Part shown: in pieces, positions 1 to 10,001 of the stretch
Layout: the number at the start of each line of letters is the position of its first letter
How positions within the stretch are numbered: position 1 is the stretch's first letter
Assembly: GCA_963556695.1 (NCBI GenBank)
Contig: CAUWAG010000018.1
Span: 1,612,001 to 1,676,000, forward strand
Direction of reading: 5' to 3'
Source: Anthostomella pinea
Lineage: Eukaryota > Ascomycota > Sordariomycetes > Xylariales > Xylariaceae
Length of the DNA: 64,000 nt
Made by a program: the position numbers and the translations under genes
Notes under the pieces: model-generated
Told to the model about the DNA's origin: nothing
The model's input: only the letters and a program-made list of their open reading frames with translations
The model's database searches: none

Positions 1-1145
1 CCAATCGAGGATATGCCAGGTGCTCGGGCCCCCGGGGAAGATACCTCCACCGGGGGCGAAATACCGCGATTCCTCGGCTATCATGTCCGTTCTACGGTAG
101 ATGGGGTTTGTGCCTGTTCGAAAGACGCTGTCTCTTAGAATCAAGACCTCGTGTTTAAAACTCAGAATGCCCACAAAGTGACGGCAGGGAAGGCACTCGG
201 AGACTCAGAATGGTGAGAGTAGAGAGTGATGGGAGCGATTTGTTGCTCCGTGTCAGATGTGGTGGCTCTAGGTGTTAGTTCGACGTGGTTTTTTGCTGCG
301 GTGCAGAGGCGGGGTGCAAAATGTAGTAAGAAGTATCCTCAACAAATGAGGCTGCATGAATGCGGCCATCTCTGACCAACACCCGTGAGCCAACCACGCT
401 CTGCCATGAACCTCTCGACTTTGTACACTTCCATCATGGGAAGTCTGATGAGGTACATAGCTACTTACCTGTATAGAGGGCCCGCCGGCAAAATGAGCCT
501 CCTCTAGGAGCTGCGGCCCCACTTTTTGCTTAGATCCATCTGAGATGACAGGTGGCTACACCTGGACGATGTCAATAGGGGGGCTCCGTGCCCGTTTCGA
601 AGACGCCGTCTCTCAAGGAGACATACAGATTCCAAGCGGGAGATCGAGACGTTCAGTTCATGGTTGAATTCCTACACCGGTTTAATTTGTGGAGTCGCAT
701 TCCAAGGTTAGCACCAAGCTGGGCCAACAAGGGGCCAACCGCATACATTCGCACTCCTTCGCCTGGTCCGCTGTGAGAATCTCATCACACTGACAAGGGC
801 CTACGAAGCTCATATGTCAGCACGGTTAATGGCAAGGGTACGTTGACGTTTTCTTTGAGATTGAGGCCGCTGTTACAACACCTCGTTGATGCATGCGGAC
901 GTCTCTACCACCAACATGAGGCACAGCCAAGAGAAGCAAGTATGGTGTCCATATAACTGCCATAAACCTACGAGCTTCGAGATCAAGAAACTTCCTCATT
1001 CTTCTTGTCTTCAAGCTGCCCATACCCCTTATATGCTTGCTGTCTGAGAATCACATTACCCTCGAAACCAGCCTTTCTGCCGAGAGATCAGCGTCCATCC
1101 GAACCGACTTAACCTACCCCCTATTGGAATACTGTGTATTTCAAA
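1..1145. other. Intergenic, no convincing gene
   Basis: No ORF here has a recognisable domain or fungal exon structure. The stretch holds one half of a decayed duplication (see the 268-540 entry) and a short degenerate repeat: the run around 108-130 (GTTCGAAAGACGCTGTCTCT) recurs with changes around 592-613. This looks like old, drifting intergenic sequence rather than a gene. Confidence 0.5.
268..540. repeat. Decayed duplicate, copy 1 (copy 2 at about 1730-1990)
   Basis: Patches of shared sequence occur in the same order in both places: TGCTGCGGTGC, then ACAAATGAGGCT.CATGAA, then CCAACCACGC, then CCTCCTCT.GGAGCTGC.G near the end. Identity is patchy and spacing differs. This suggests an old diverged duplication rather than an active element. 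No terminal repeats or target duplications were seen. Confidence 0.4.
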
Positions 1146-1394
1146 ATGCAGCCGCAACAGCCCATTCTGATCGCTGCAGGGCAGATGGGGACTGAAGTGG
1201 GCAATGTCCTCATCGCCGACCCCGAGAACCCCAACCACTGCGCGTGTGGCCATTATTTCTTCTACGGCAACTGCGGTCATCTGTATCAACAATACCCGTA
1301 TAAATGTGGCGCCAGGACGACAAAATCTGGGCTAAGCGGCTTTTGCAGGAGTCATGCACCGCAGCATGTGGTCCGCGCGTATATGATCAAATAG
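1146..1394 (+). CDS. Small cysteine-rich hypothetical protein
   Basis: An 82-residue ORF starting at the first ATG in frame (a GTG lies 12 nt upstream). The middle carries a Cys/His/aromatic-rich stretch, CACGHYFFYGNCGHLYQQYP, followed by YKCG and GFCRSH. Short fungal orphan proteins with a C-GHYFF--CGH---YP-KCG---GFC layout seem familiar to me, but I cannot name a family or function. There is no signal peptide or membrane segment. The Cys/His spacing could bind zinc, which is inference only. No intron was needed. It lies in otherwise decayed DNA, so it may be a relic or a chance ORF. Confidence 0.4.
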   Translation: MQPQQPILIAAGQMGTEVGNVLIADPENPNHCACGHYFFYGNCGHLYQQYPYKCGARTTKSGLSGFCRSHAPQHVVRAYMIK

Positions 1395-1729
1395 CCGATG
1401 TGCTGAATGCCGTCGGCACGGGCTGTGAGCTAGTGTGAGTAACATTGATCCGCATGCTATGAGTTGAGGAACATGCTTACCAGTCTTATTGTGTAGCCCG
1501 ACGCTGGAAACCGAAGCGGGAAACAGGGAGTGGCATACCATACATAGGTCATTATAGGTAGCGTTGCGAAGTGGAGGAATCGTAAATGGTGGACGGTACA
1601 TGATTCACAGGCTGCGTGTCACCTGCCCGCTTCCGTGGCGCAGGGGAAGCTTGTGTTGTAGCTAGCACCTTTTGGCAGAACATGACAGTGTGAATATATG
1701 CTATCGTCGGATTTCCTAAGTGCGACTCA

Positions 1730-1990
1730 ACTGTGGGTGTTGGCTCAACGTGATTCATGTGCTGCGGTGCGGAGGTAACCTTGGAAGTGCACATCTCACC
1801 GTGCCGCATGAGTACCTAAGTTAGGTAGCCGACAAATGAGGCTACATGAACCAACCACGCGTTGCCACAACCCCTGGCTGTTCACACTTGGAAAGCTTGA
1901 TAAGGTAGAGGGCGGCAACTGAGCGCACAGCAGTGGTCCTGCCTCCTCTGGGAGCTGCAGTCCACCCTGGGATGTGACAGGAATAACAAC
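1730..1990. repeat. Decayed duplicate, copy 2
   Basis: Partner of the 268-540 segment, with the same patches of similarity in the same order. The surrounding 1395-2393 has no supportable gene. Confidence 0.35.
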
Positions 1991-2076
1991 ACCCCAGGAG
2001 CGCTTCATGTTACATGACAGGGCTTGACGGATGAAAACGACTCGGCATCTGCAATGCACCTGCATTGCTAGGGTAA

Positions 2077-2262
2077 AGTAATGGGCCAGCAACTCTAGGG
2101 CTGCATTCTTTATCGACGTGCCGACCCACCAACGGTGCAAGCCTGCCGTCGATGCTGACGCTGACGTCAAATAATGGGCCAACAACTTCAGGGCTGCATT
2201 CAGCATTGGAATGCCAACTCTCACCGGCGCAAGCCTGCCGTCGATGTTGGCGCTGAGGTCGA
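2077..2262. repeat. Tandem duplication, two copies of about 93 bp
   Basis: Two adjacent copies begin at about 2081 and 2174 with ATGGGCCA.CAACT, continue through GGGCTGCATTC and end with GCAAGCCTGCCGTCGATG. They differ by scattered substitutions, so the duplication is not recent. It lies just downstream of the kynurenine formamidase stop. Confidence 0.75.
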
Positions 2263-2393
2263 GGCCGATGCTGCACGTGTGAACCAATGGCTATCGTCGA
2301 TTCCCTAAGCTCCAACAGACTCTTCATGTGTGACCTGTCCAAGTACCCTATAGGAAGATTGTCCTTCAAGGACCCCAGTCGAGAGCCGCGAGC

Positions 2394-3286
2394 TCATGTC
2401 TGAATTTTCTTAAACGTGTCAGCGACGAGCCGAGCAATATCGGTGCCCTTCTCCCAGCATTCATGATGCGACCCCCGAACGTCCTTGTAGACAACCAAGC
2501 GACAACCGTCCTTTCGTAGCTTGGCAGCCATACCATCTATCTCGTGCTCATCGACCAACTCGTCGTTCTTTGACGAGGCCAGTATCGCAATTCCCTTCCA
2601 GTACTCCGCGAAATTGTGAGAGAACTTCATTGGGGCCACCTCGTCCCATCCGGCCGGATCCCCGAATGCCGCTGTCAGGAACCCAGCATATGCGCCCCCA
2701 GACCGCGCGCTGATGCCCGTGAAGTCGTAGACCCCAGCTATCCCGACGATGGCTTCGGGCATGTAGCCTGCTGCGGCTGGAGTTGCGACGAGCTGGAATG
2801 CCAGACAGGCGCCCGCCGAGTGGCCCACCAGGACGTAGTTGCTGCTGAACCCGTACTCCTTCTGCAGAAACGCGATGCCCGACCTCACGTCATCGATGTG
2901 ATCGGGATGTCGTGCCTTGCGTAGCTCCTTTGGCGGTGTGCTGGCCGGGTCTTGCGGGAATTCTGGATGAGGGCTCAGCCGGTGGTCTAGAGAGGCGAAG
3001 CCTGCTATTCTGTCCCTGAGACCTGCGGAGCTGCCGTCCTCGGACAGTATGGCGTTGATGGTCGGCGCGAATGTTTCATGGATGATTCGCGGATCTCTCC
3101 AGGCACCGCCGTGGATATAGCTTCGTATATGGTCAGTCTCGCCAGGAACTGTGCCACAAAGCTGGTTATCACTCACATCACCCAGACTTTGGATCTGTTA
3201 TGAGCATCGACATCCCATACGCCGAGCACTTGGAGATCGCTCTCGGCACCGTAGTGATGCTTCGTGTACTTCAGGTCTGGCGCCAT
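2394..3286 (-). CDS. BNA7: Kynurenine formamidase (alpha/beta hydrolase)
   Basis: Hydrolyses N-formylkynurenine to kynurenine and formate, the second step of tryptophan breakdown, in the cytosol. Two exons, complement(3177-3286) and complement(2394-3120), flank a 56-nt GT-AG intron. Splicing joins the start MAPDLKYTKHHYG to the hallmark VWVIYIHGGAW. Product is 278 residues, usual for fungal BNA7 (about 270-310). Visible motifs: oxyanion-hole HGGAW at 40-44, nucleophile elbow GHSAG with Ser138, an Asp in the NDELVD segment and a C-terminal His in SHHECW, giving a complete Ser-Asp-His triad. It supplies the step between the dioxygenase and kynureninase lying 7-11 kb away. It is separated from them by an AT-rich, LTR-bearing block. 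A different alpha/beta hydrolase is possible, but HGGAW plus context favours this call. Confidence 0.85.
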
Positions 3287-3890
3287 GGTTCTTGGTGTGG
3301 TCTTTCGAGAACGGGCCAAATGCTCTGGTGACTTTCACTCGGAGTCGGACTCGGAGGCGTGACCCCTCTTTCTTGCAAGGCGTGCTGTTCCTACTCCAAT
3401 GAATACAAGTAGCGGTCTCTCTCGGATCTTTTTCACATCGGTCTTCAAGCATCGGAGATCGCCTCGACCCTAAGCTGAGAACCAAGACGGATGGATATCC
3501 GCAAAGTCGATGCGCGAAATGGGGCCGGAAAGAAAGACTGGGGCCTCTAGTGCTTCCGCCCTCAGATCCGAAGTTCCGCCCAATCTATGAGGTGTTGGCA
3601 GGCTGCAGCCCCGTGAACACGTGAACATGAGCCTGGTGACCTGAACCCTGTTGCGCAAGCTACTTGGAAAGTTGCAAGGCGAAAATTGAACTATCAGATA
3701 TGAGTAACTCTAAACTGCCAGGTCTAATTCCGTATTCTGCCAGGTCACCAACACGATTTGGAAGCGCACCCCACGCACTTAAGTAGCTGCGCACCCGAGC
3801 CCAAGCACGACATTCTAAGTACTTCAGTTTGCGTGCGTTTCTCACCAAACTAAAGGTACCTAACATGAAATCACCGGGTAACCAACGTGG

Positions 3891-3913
3891 TTAGGGTTAG
3901 TGGTTAGGGTTAG
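3891..3913 (+). repeat. Short interstitial telomere-like motif
   Basis: Two TTAGGGTTAG units separated by TGG. TTAGGG is the usual telomere unit of filamentous ascomycetes. Only two full hexamers are present, so this is an interstitial fragment and not a telomere. It lies just before the switch to AT-rich DNA near 4080. Confidence 0.6.
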
Positions 3914-4202
3914 CCGGGGGTTTAAGGGGCGGTGCGAGCCCCCCATCTGTGAATGTGTCCTTGTGCGTGCTAGAGTGGTGGTAGTGGTGATGGTGGTGAT
4001 GCTACATGCACGCGCTGCGATTGGCTAGTTTTAGGGTGCGCTTCCGAATTGGGTTAGTGACCTGGCAGGATACAGAATTAGACCTGGCAGTTTAAAGTTA
4101 CTTATTAGATATCCGGTGACTATTATAATTACGTATAAAGGATGATTACGTTCAAAATATAGCTATTTAAATCAAGGTTTTTTACGGCTTTATATAGGTT
4201 AT

Positions 4203-4401
4203 TGTCAGATGTTGGATCCCAGATATGATGCCCTTAGGTGCAGTACCCACTATGGGGCTGTCAAGGGAACAGTGGATCCACCCTGGCATGGTGCAGTATG
4301 GTATTTAGCTATAGATTAGCCCTGCCGAGCATACTTGAGAAGGACAACATTTGTAACGACCGCTCACACCCCAAGGCTTGTGACCCTTCTAGAATCTCAC
4401 A
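4203..4401 (+). mobile_element. Solo LTR, family A, copy 1
   Basis: A 199-bp element beginning TGTCAGATGTTGGATCC and ending CTAGAATCTCACA (TG...CA ends). It is flanked by a perfect 5-bp target duplication, GTTAT at 4198-4202 and 4402-4406. There is no internal coding region, so it is a solo LTR left by recombination. Its base composition is normal inside AT-rich surroundings. A second copy lies at 19728-19929 in the same orientation. Confidence 0.88.
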
Positions 4402-5481
4402 GTTATAAAATAACACATTTAAAAAATAAAAATAAAGTTTTTAAAGAAATTCCGGGTAAAAGCTTATTCAATTAAAAACTACATAAATATATAAACCAAA
4501 ATGCTAAATAATGTACTTTATATAGAAGTTTTTAATTCAAATATTATGTTATATAACCTTTGAAAAAACTAAAATTTTAATATAAAGAAAATAAATTATG
4601 TTATTTAACCCGACCATATAACTTTTGATAACAAAATATTTATATTAAATAAGTTGTTTTGATTAACAAAATGAATAAATAATTATATGAAAAAGAAAAA
4701 TATAAGTAAATAAAACAATATTTTGAAGAAAAAAAATTGGAAAATAAAGTAATAAATTATTAAGTTTATATTGTTCTTTAATAAACCGATTTAAAATTTA
4801 AATTTTATAAGCCTTGTTATTTATTATTATATTGATTATTATGAACTTTTATTCAATTAGTGCTTACTAATTATTAATTATTATAACATTATTATTTTTA
4901 ATAATAATAAAATTAAAGAAGTTTAAGACTCTTTTTACTATAAATGTAAGCTATTAATGAATTGATATAACACCTTGTTTTTTAAGAACGTTAAAATCGC
5001 CCGGTTAAAAGACTTTTTAAATTATACATACGCGTTATTGAAAATATTATTTAATAAAAAGTACATATTATTTAATATTTAAAAAAGACCTTTCCTTAAC
5101 TATAATATAATAAAGTTAATATAAAATATTTTTTCATTTAACATATAGTTATATTAATGTAAAAGCTATATCGTTTAAAGTTATTAAAAATGTTAGCTTT
5201 TAAGTATTTAAAAATAACGTTTAATATTAATACATTGATAATAAAAAGCCTGCTCGTGTTATTAAAAGTTTTAATTAAGGTATTTACTGTGATGGTAAAG
5301 CCTTCAATAAACTCGTTGTTATTAAAGTCGGTTATATTATTATCGTTTAAAAATATTATAATAAGCTTTATAAAAAACGAACCTTTTTTATATTATTAAT
5401 AAACCGTAATAATTTTATAAAAATCCGCAATTAACCGATTAATATTATTAAATATTATTAAAGCATAATAAATAACTTAAT

Positions 5482-5685
5482 TGTTGGAACAGGCTTGAAC
5501 GATCAATCATAATACTCGAGTATGGGGTCAAGGTCATGATGTTGCTGATGGTTGGATTGAGAGGAATCTAGCTGGACTCGAAGGTCTGGCCAAGTGCCCT
5601 CTCAATCCACTATCTTATCTTATCTAATCATACATGTGGGTCCTGGTATAGATGGTTTGCAGTCTGGAATCGCATGGATCCAACA
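5482..5685 (+). mobile_element. Solo LTR, family B
   Basis: A 204-bp GC-normal island starting TGTTGGAACAGG and ending GGATCCAACA. The terminal TGTTGGA/TCCAACA pair is a perfect inverted repeat. Perfect 5-bp target duplication TTAAT lies at 5477-5481 and 5686-5690. No sequence relation to family A is evident. Confidence 0.88.
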
Positions 5686-5899
5686 TTAATATTAATAAAA
5701 ATAAAGTTAATAAAAGCGGCTTTATATCGATTTTATTTTATTATGAAACTTTAGAATAAAAAATTTGATATATAAAAGTCGCGGTTTGTTTATTTAGAAT
5801 AAAGTAATAAAAAAACGCGGCAAAATATTTATTAAAACTTATACCGAGGCTAAAATTCGAAATATAATTCATTTTAAGCGTTAAATTTTTTATTATATC

Positions 5900-6157
5900 T
5901 GTTACGTTCCGAAGATGAGAGTGGACGTAAAAGCCCTGTATACACTATCTATGTATGAAAATCTCTTAGTGAGGAGGGAAGAAGAGATCGAGCCCAACAG
6001 CTAATTCTGGTGGGGGATATGATCTGTGTGCCCGCCTCACTATCCGCTGCCCTAGTGACTGGCAGATCAACAGTCGCTCCGCTCACGTGACCAATGCACG
6101 TGGGTGGCCTGGAGATCTGGTGGTGTGCGTAACCATACGGGTGACCATACCATCACA
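5900..6157 (+). mobile_element. Solo LTR, family C
   Basis: A 258-bp GC-normal island with ends TGTTACGTTCC and CATCACA. Perfect 5-bp target duplication ATATC lies at 5895-5899 and 6158-6162. It differs in sequence from families A and B. Confidence 0.85.
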
Positions 6158-6520
6158 ATATCGACATTTGTAAGCTTATCTAAAAGCTAGACCCCGGCCG
6201 CTATATAAAATTAAGCTATAACGTAGACTTTTTTTAATCTTTTTTTTTTAAAAAAACCCGATATAAATACGATCAGCGTTTAAAAGTGTAAGTTCAAACC
6301 CCTTATTTTCCGTCGTTAAAAAGGACAGATTTTTTAACCTTTAAACTTAAACAACGGTTTAATAAAAGTAATTAATCCTTTGCTTTTAAGTTTAAAAATT
6401 ATACCATAAGCGCTATTAAATTTATTACTTTAAGGCTTAAAAAAGGATATAAGAAAGCGTAAGGCTTTCAATTTTAAGTTATAAAAATAAAGTATTAAGG
6501 TTAGTTAACGCCTTTTGTTA

Positions 6521-7160
6521 AATAGGAGCCGGAGATAGACACCGGAAGATCTCCAGTGGGGCAGAGACGCACAGGGCATCTGACCCACCAAGAAGACAGA
6601 TGATCAATCTCTGCACGCAGAGCAGAACAATCAATAGAATCAATCAACATCCGTGTATTCAACAGGTACCCCGCTCTTTAAAGATACCAACCACCGTTCT
6701 CAAGCGGTACATGTAGACAGTACCCACCTTACACTTCATGTGGCTCCTCTGCTCCTTCCTAAGGTAAGCCACAAGCATCAACTTCTAATTAAAGGGCTGG
6801 CTGTTTAACCAATCTTTGCGTCAAGAGGCAAGGTCTCCTTTTGCTTACATGAACCATGGTAGCCGGGATAGGCACGCAGCAAAACCTCTGCCCATAAAAA
6901 AAACCGGTCGCCGGATGCTACATTGCGCTCATGCAAAGCAAGAAGCTAAAGTAAGTTACTGGTAGACCATCGTGGTGTGGTCTCGAGGCAAACCACGACG
7001 GTTGCGGGTCACGATCAACTACCGCGCAAGTGGTGCCTTCCAACCCATTGAGTCGTTTTGAGATCTATGACAGTACATGTAAAGCAGTATGCCCCGTTGC
7101 CAATGGCTTTCCACGATCGAGCGAGTATCCTTCATCGATGACCTGGTACGTCTGGGTGCC
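6521..7160. other. Intergenic, GC-normal, downstream of FAD oxidase
   Basis: Composition returns to normal near 6525. No gene, RNA or flanked repeat could be supported. This probably includes the 3-prime region of the FAD oxidase. Confidence 0.5.
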
Positions 7161-9152
7161 TCAAGAGAACGCCCTATCAACATCCAGCTGCAGCTTCCCC
7201 TGGCAAGCAAACTGCGCCGAGCTTATATCCTCCTCCTCAAAACCAATGCACTTCCAGCACTTGAGAAGCCTATGCGGATCGTACTTCTTCTTGATCTGTA
7301 GCAGCTTCTCATAGTTCTCCGTACCCCAGTACGACTCCTGCCACCCGGAAGCGAACGGGTTCGCCTCATTGAAGTGCGAGCCGGCCGTGGGTCCCGCCAG
7401 CGCCTCGGCCTGTATTGTCGCATTCGTGAGATGCGTCAGGTAGTTGAGCCGGTCGGCGTACGAGCTGTTCCAGGCCATGGACCCGATCGTCTGGAGATGC
7501 CAGAGGGAATGGTACCAGGCCGGCGTGACAGACGTCCCGCGGTCGACGGATCCCGCGGAGGTGTTCTGGCCCCTCTGGTACACGAACGGGGTCGTGACGG
7601 GGGTGTAGAAGTTCACCGGGTTGAACCCCAAGTCCTGCGCCGCGCGCAGGTAGTCGATGATGGACTCCCGGCCTTCCTCCGTAGCGAAGATATCGGCCGG
7701 TAGCAGGCGACTCGAAGCCATGCCTGCGGCGCCAGCTTGCAACGCATCGTAAGGCAGGAGAAACTTGTTCCAGATCGCGAGCCAGCTAGGGTACACATTG
7801 ACATTACTCGTGCCGCCAAGAGAGAGCGCGAAGTCTGTTAGCCTCCGAAACGCGGCCCTTGCAGCCGTGCCATTGTCGGCCGTCAGCGCAGGAAGGGGGT
7901 TAAAGTGCGTAACATACGTCCCAGCGACGTGACCGCCCCAGCCGGCGCTTCCCCAATCAAGAGATTCATCTATCAACATCTTCACCCACTTCAAGGCGGT
8001 CTCCGACGAAATGTTCGACGGAAGGTGGATGTCTGCGAAAACGATGGGTATCCTGGGCTCGACGCGGTGCGTGGCGCTCAAGACGACGCCGAAGGTACCG
8101 CCGCCGCCTCCGCGCAACGCGAAGAAGAGGTCGGGGTCCTGGCAGGCGTTGACGGTTCGCTCGATGCCGTCGGGCGTCACGATGTGGAACTCGAGGACCC
8201 GGTCTACGCCTAGGCCGTACACAGGGGCGAGGACGCCATCTGTCAGTGTCAGTATGGGCCACTGTATACTGAGCTAGGAACAATGGGGTAATATGCTGGC
8301 CGAGGTCTTGCTACCACGTGGTGGCAACCAAGGGATGGGGATGAGTGTCTCCCGCTGCTCGAAAAGGGGCAATGGAGACGGAAGAATACTTACGGCCACC
8401 TCCCATCAGCCAACCAGCAGAAACAGTCACTGAAGGCGAGTAAGGTCCAATGATGGTGCTGTTATGCGCATCTGCAAACTCATGTGCTGTGTTGCCATCT
8501 ACGCCAGCGGCCACAGTCATAGCAGCGCCGAAGCTCGCATTGCAGCCCTTCGGTGTGAATGACGGATGATAGGCTATGTGCTGTAAGTTGTGCGTCCAGA
8601 GGCTGAGTGAGCCCTTGCCCGTGTTGCGCATCATGAAATCGTGTCTAATGGGACATCAGCACTTGATGAGGGTTCGAGCCTCCCAGACCTTCATCAGATG
8701 TGGACTTACCCGCTGTTCTTGATTGAGAGGCGAACGCGATGCTTCCTCGCGAAGTCAAATGCTGCAACGACATCTCCCGCACCAGTAACATCGATATAGT
8801 ACGACGGTATACTCCCTTGATTGCAACTGGTGTTGCCTGCTGGCAGGGGAGCCGGCGAAATCGTGTTATCGATCAGACACTGGTCCACAGGATCCGACAG
8901 ACACATCTCGCTCTGAAGGTTCATATAGGAACCAGCAGTGGACACGTGCAGATCATTCATCTTCCAATTTTCCCGGGTAGTCGTGCATGACGTCTCATTG
9001 ACAGCGTTCGGCTTGCCGCTGTATGATGTGAAGCACGGAAGTGCTAAAGGAGTAGCAGGTTTCAGACGGCCGCCGAGTGTTGTATCCAGAGTGCTCCATG
9101 GTAAGGCGTGTGCCCCTGAGAGGATGCAGAATAGTAATGCTTCAGGCTTCAT
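7161..9152 (-). CDS. Secreted FAD-linked oxidoreductase, BBE/VAO type
   Basis: Three exons, complement(8710-9152), (8394-8644) and (7161-8239), with GT-AG introns of 65 and 154 nt, give 590 residues. The N-terminus MKPEALLFCILSGAHAL is a signal peptide, so it probably acts outside the cell or in the secretory path. The PCMH-type FAD fold carries KNSGHDF, whose His149 is the usual covalent-FAD residue, then GGGHGVLAPVYGLGVD at the second splice junction. The C-terminus has the berberine-bridge segment with YWGTENYEKLLQIKKKYDP. Family members oxidise alcohols, sugars or alkaloid-like substrates with oxygen; the substrate here is unknown. It lies head-to-tail with the dioxygenase, about 850 bp away, suggesting a link with tryptophan-derived metabolites (inference). 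The reading frame is intact. Confidence 0.85.
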
Positions 9153-10001
9153 GGTAACTAACGACGTAACCGGCCGATCTCACCAGAGTAGACTCTTCCG
9201 CTACGACAAAGTCGTGCAACCATCCTCTACTTATGAAGTTCGGACGGACCCCCCGAAAGAGGGCAAGACAAGCTTCGGCCCGAAACCCAGAAGACATCTG
9301 TCGGAATACTGCCTTCTGCAGTCATGCTTGAAGATATACCTACCTACGTAGGTAAATATTAGACCTCTCGAAGATGGTAAAGTAGATGCTCCATGTATCC
9401 GACTACATACTACCCCTACCAGCTAAGGTCAAACAGTGGTTACTGCAAGGGCTAGGTGAGGGAATAAGCTCTGACGCAGGTGATTCCCTGCGCAGCTGTC
9501 ATCCATGTAAGCAGGATGTTGGCATGAAATGCTCAAGTACGGTTCGCCTATGCAACTATACTTCCCCGCAGACAAGGAGCCTCATCCTTCGGAATTGGAA
9601 GAGGGGGGAAACACCTTTAAGTCGCTACGTCGATGATGAGTTCCTACTTACCGCCGGTGCTCCTCGGGCCGAGTATGCAGGTGTCAGCTACATCTGTTCC
9701 CCGAATCACCTATTTGCCCAATAGACACTGAGCGCAACTCCACCCAGATGACAAGCGCCATCAGTGGCATTGGGTGACGATACTGTGCCTCAATACCGCA
9801 CCGACCTTCACCTTCAACTAGGGGCGAGCTGACACCAGCAATTCCAGGGGGTAGACCGACTGCGACACCATGAGGAGTAGGTAATACCTATCAAGACTAA
9901 CATCATAGGACCATTTACCAATATCAAATATACCGAACACGCTTCAAATCGAAACATCTATTGGTATCCTAACGATGTAGCGCCGTCTAATACTAAGCAG
10001 C
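9153..10001. other. Intergenic between FAD oxidase and dioxygenase
   Basis: Holds the FAD oxidase promoter (minus strand) and the dioxygenase 3-prime end. An imperfect palindrome CTACCTACGTAGGTA lies near 9339-9353. No gene is supported. Confidence 0.45.

Larger units (their letters stand above)
4080..6520. other. AT-rich block, RIP-like relic DNA
   Basis: Composition drops to mostly A/T with TTAA/TATA-rich words and no credible ORF; the few frames here are low-complexity. Neighbouring gene DNA is GC-balanced. Such blocks in ascomycetes usually represent transposon sequence destroyed by repeat-induced point mutation. Three GC-normal islands inside it are the solo LTRs listed separately. Confidence 0.8.

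Noticed and set aside
3891..3913. True telomere
   Set aside because: Only two TTAGGG hexamers, with ordinary sequence on both sides.
5190..5399. 69-residue ORF in AT-rich DNA
   Set aside because: Lys/Ile/Leu/Asn-only composition typical of chance frames in A/T DNA.
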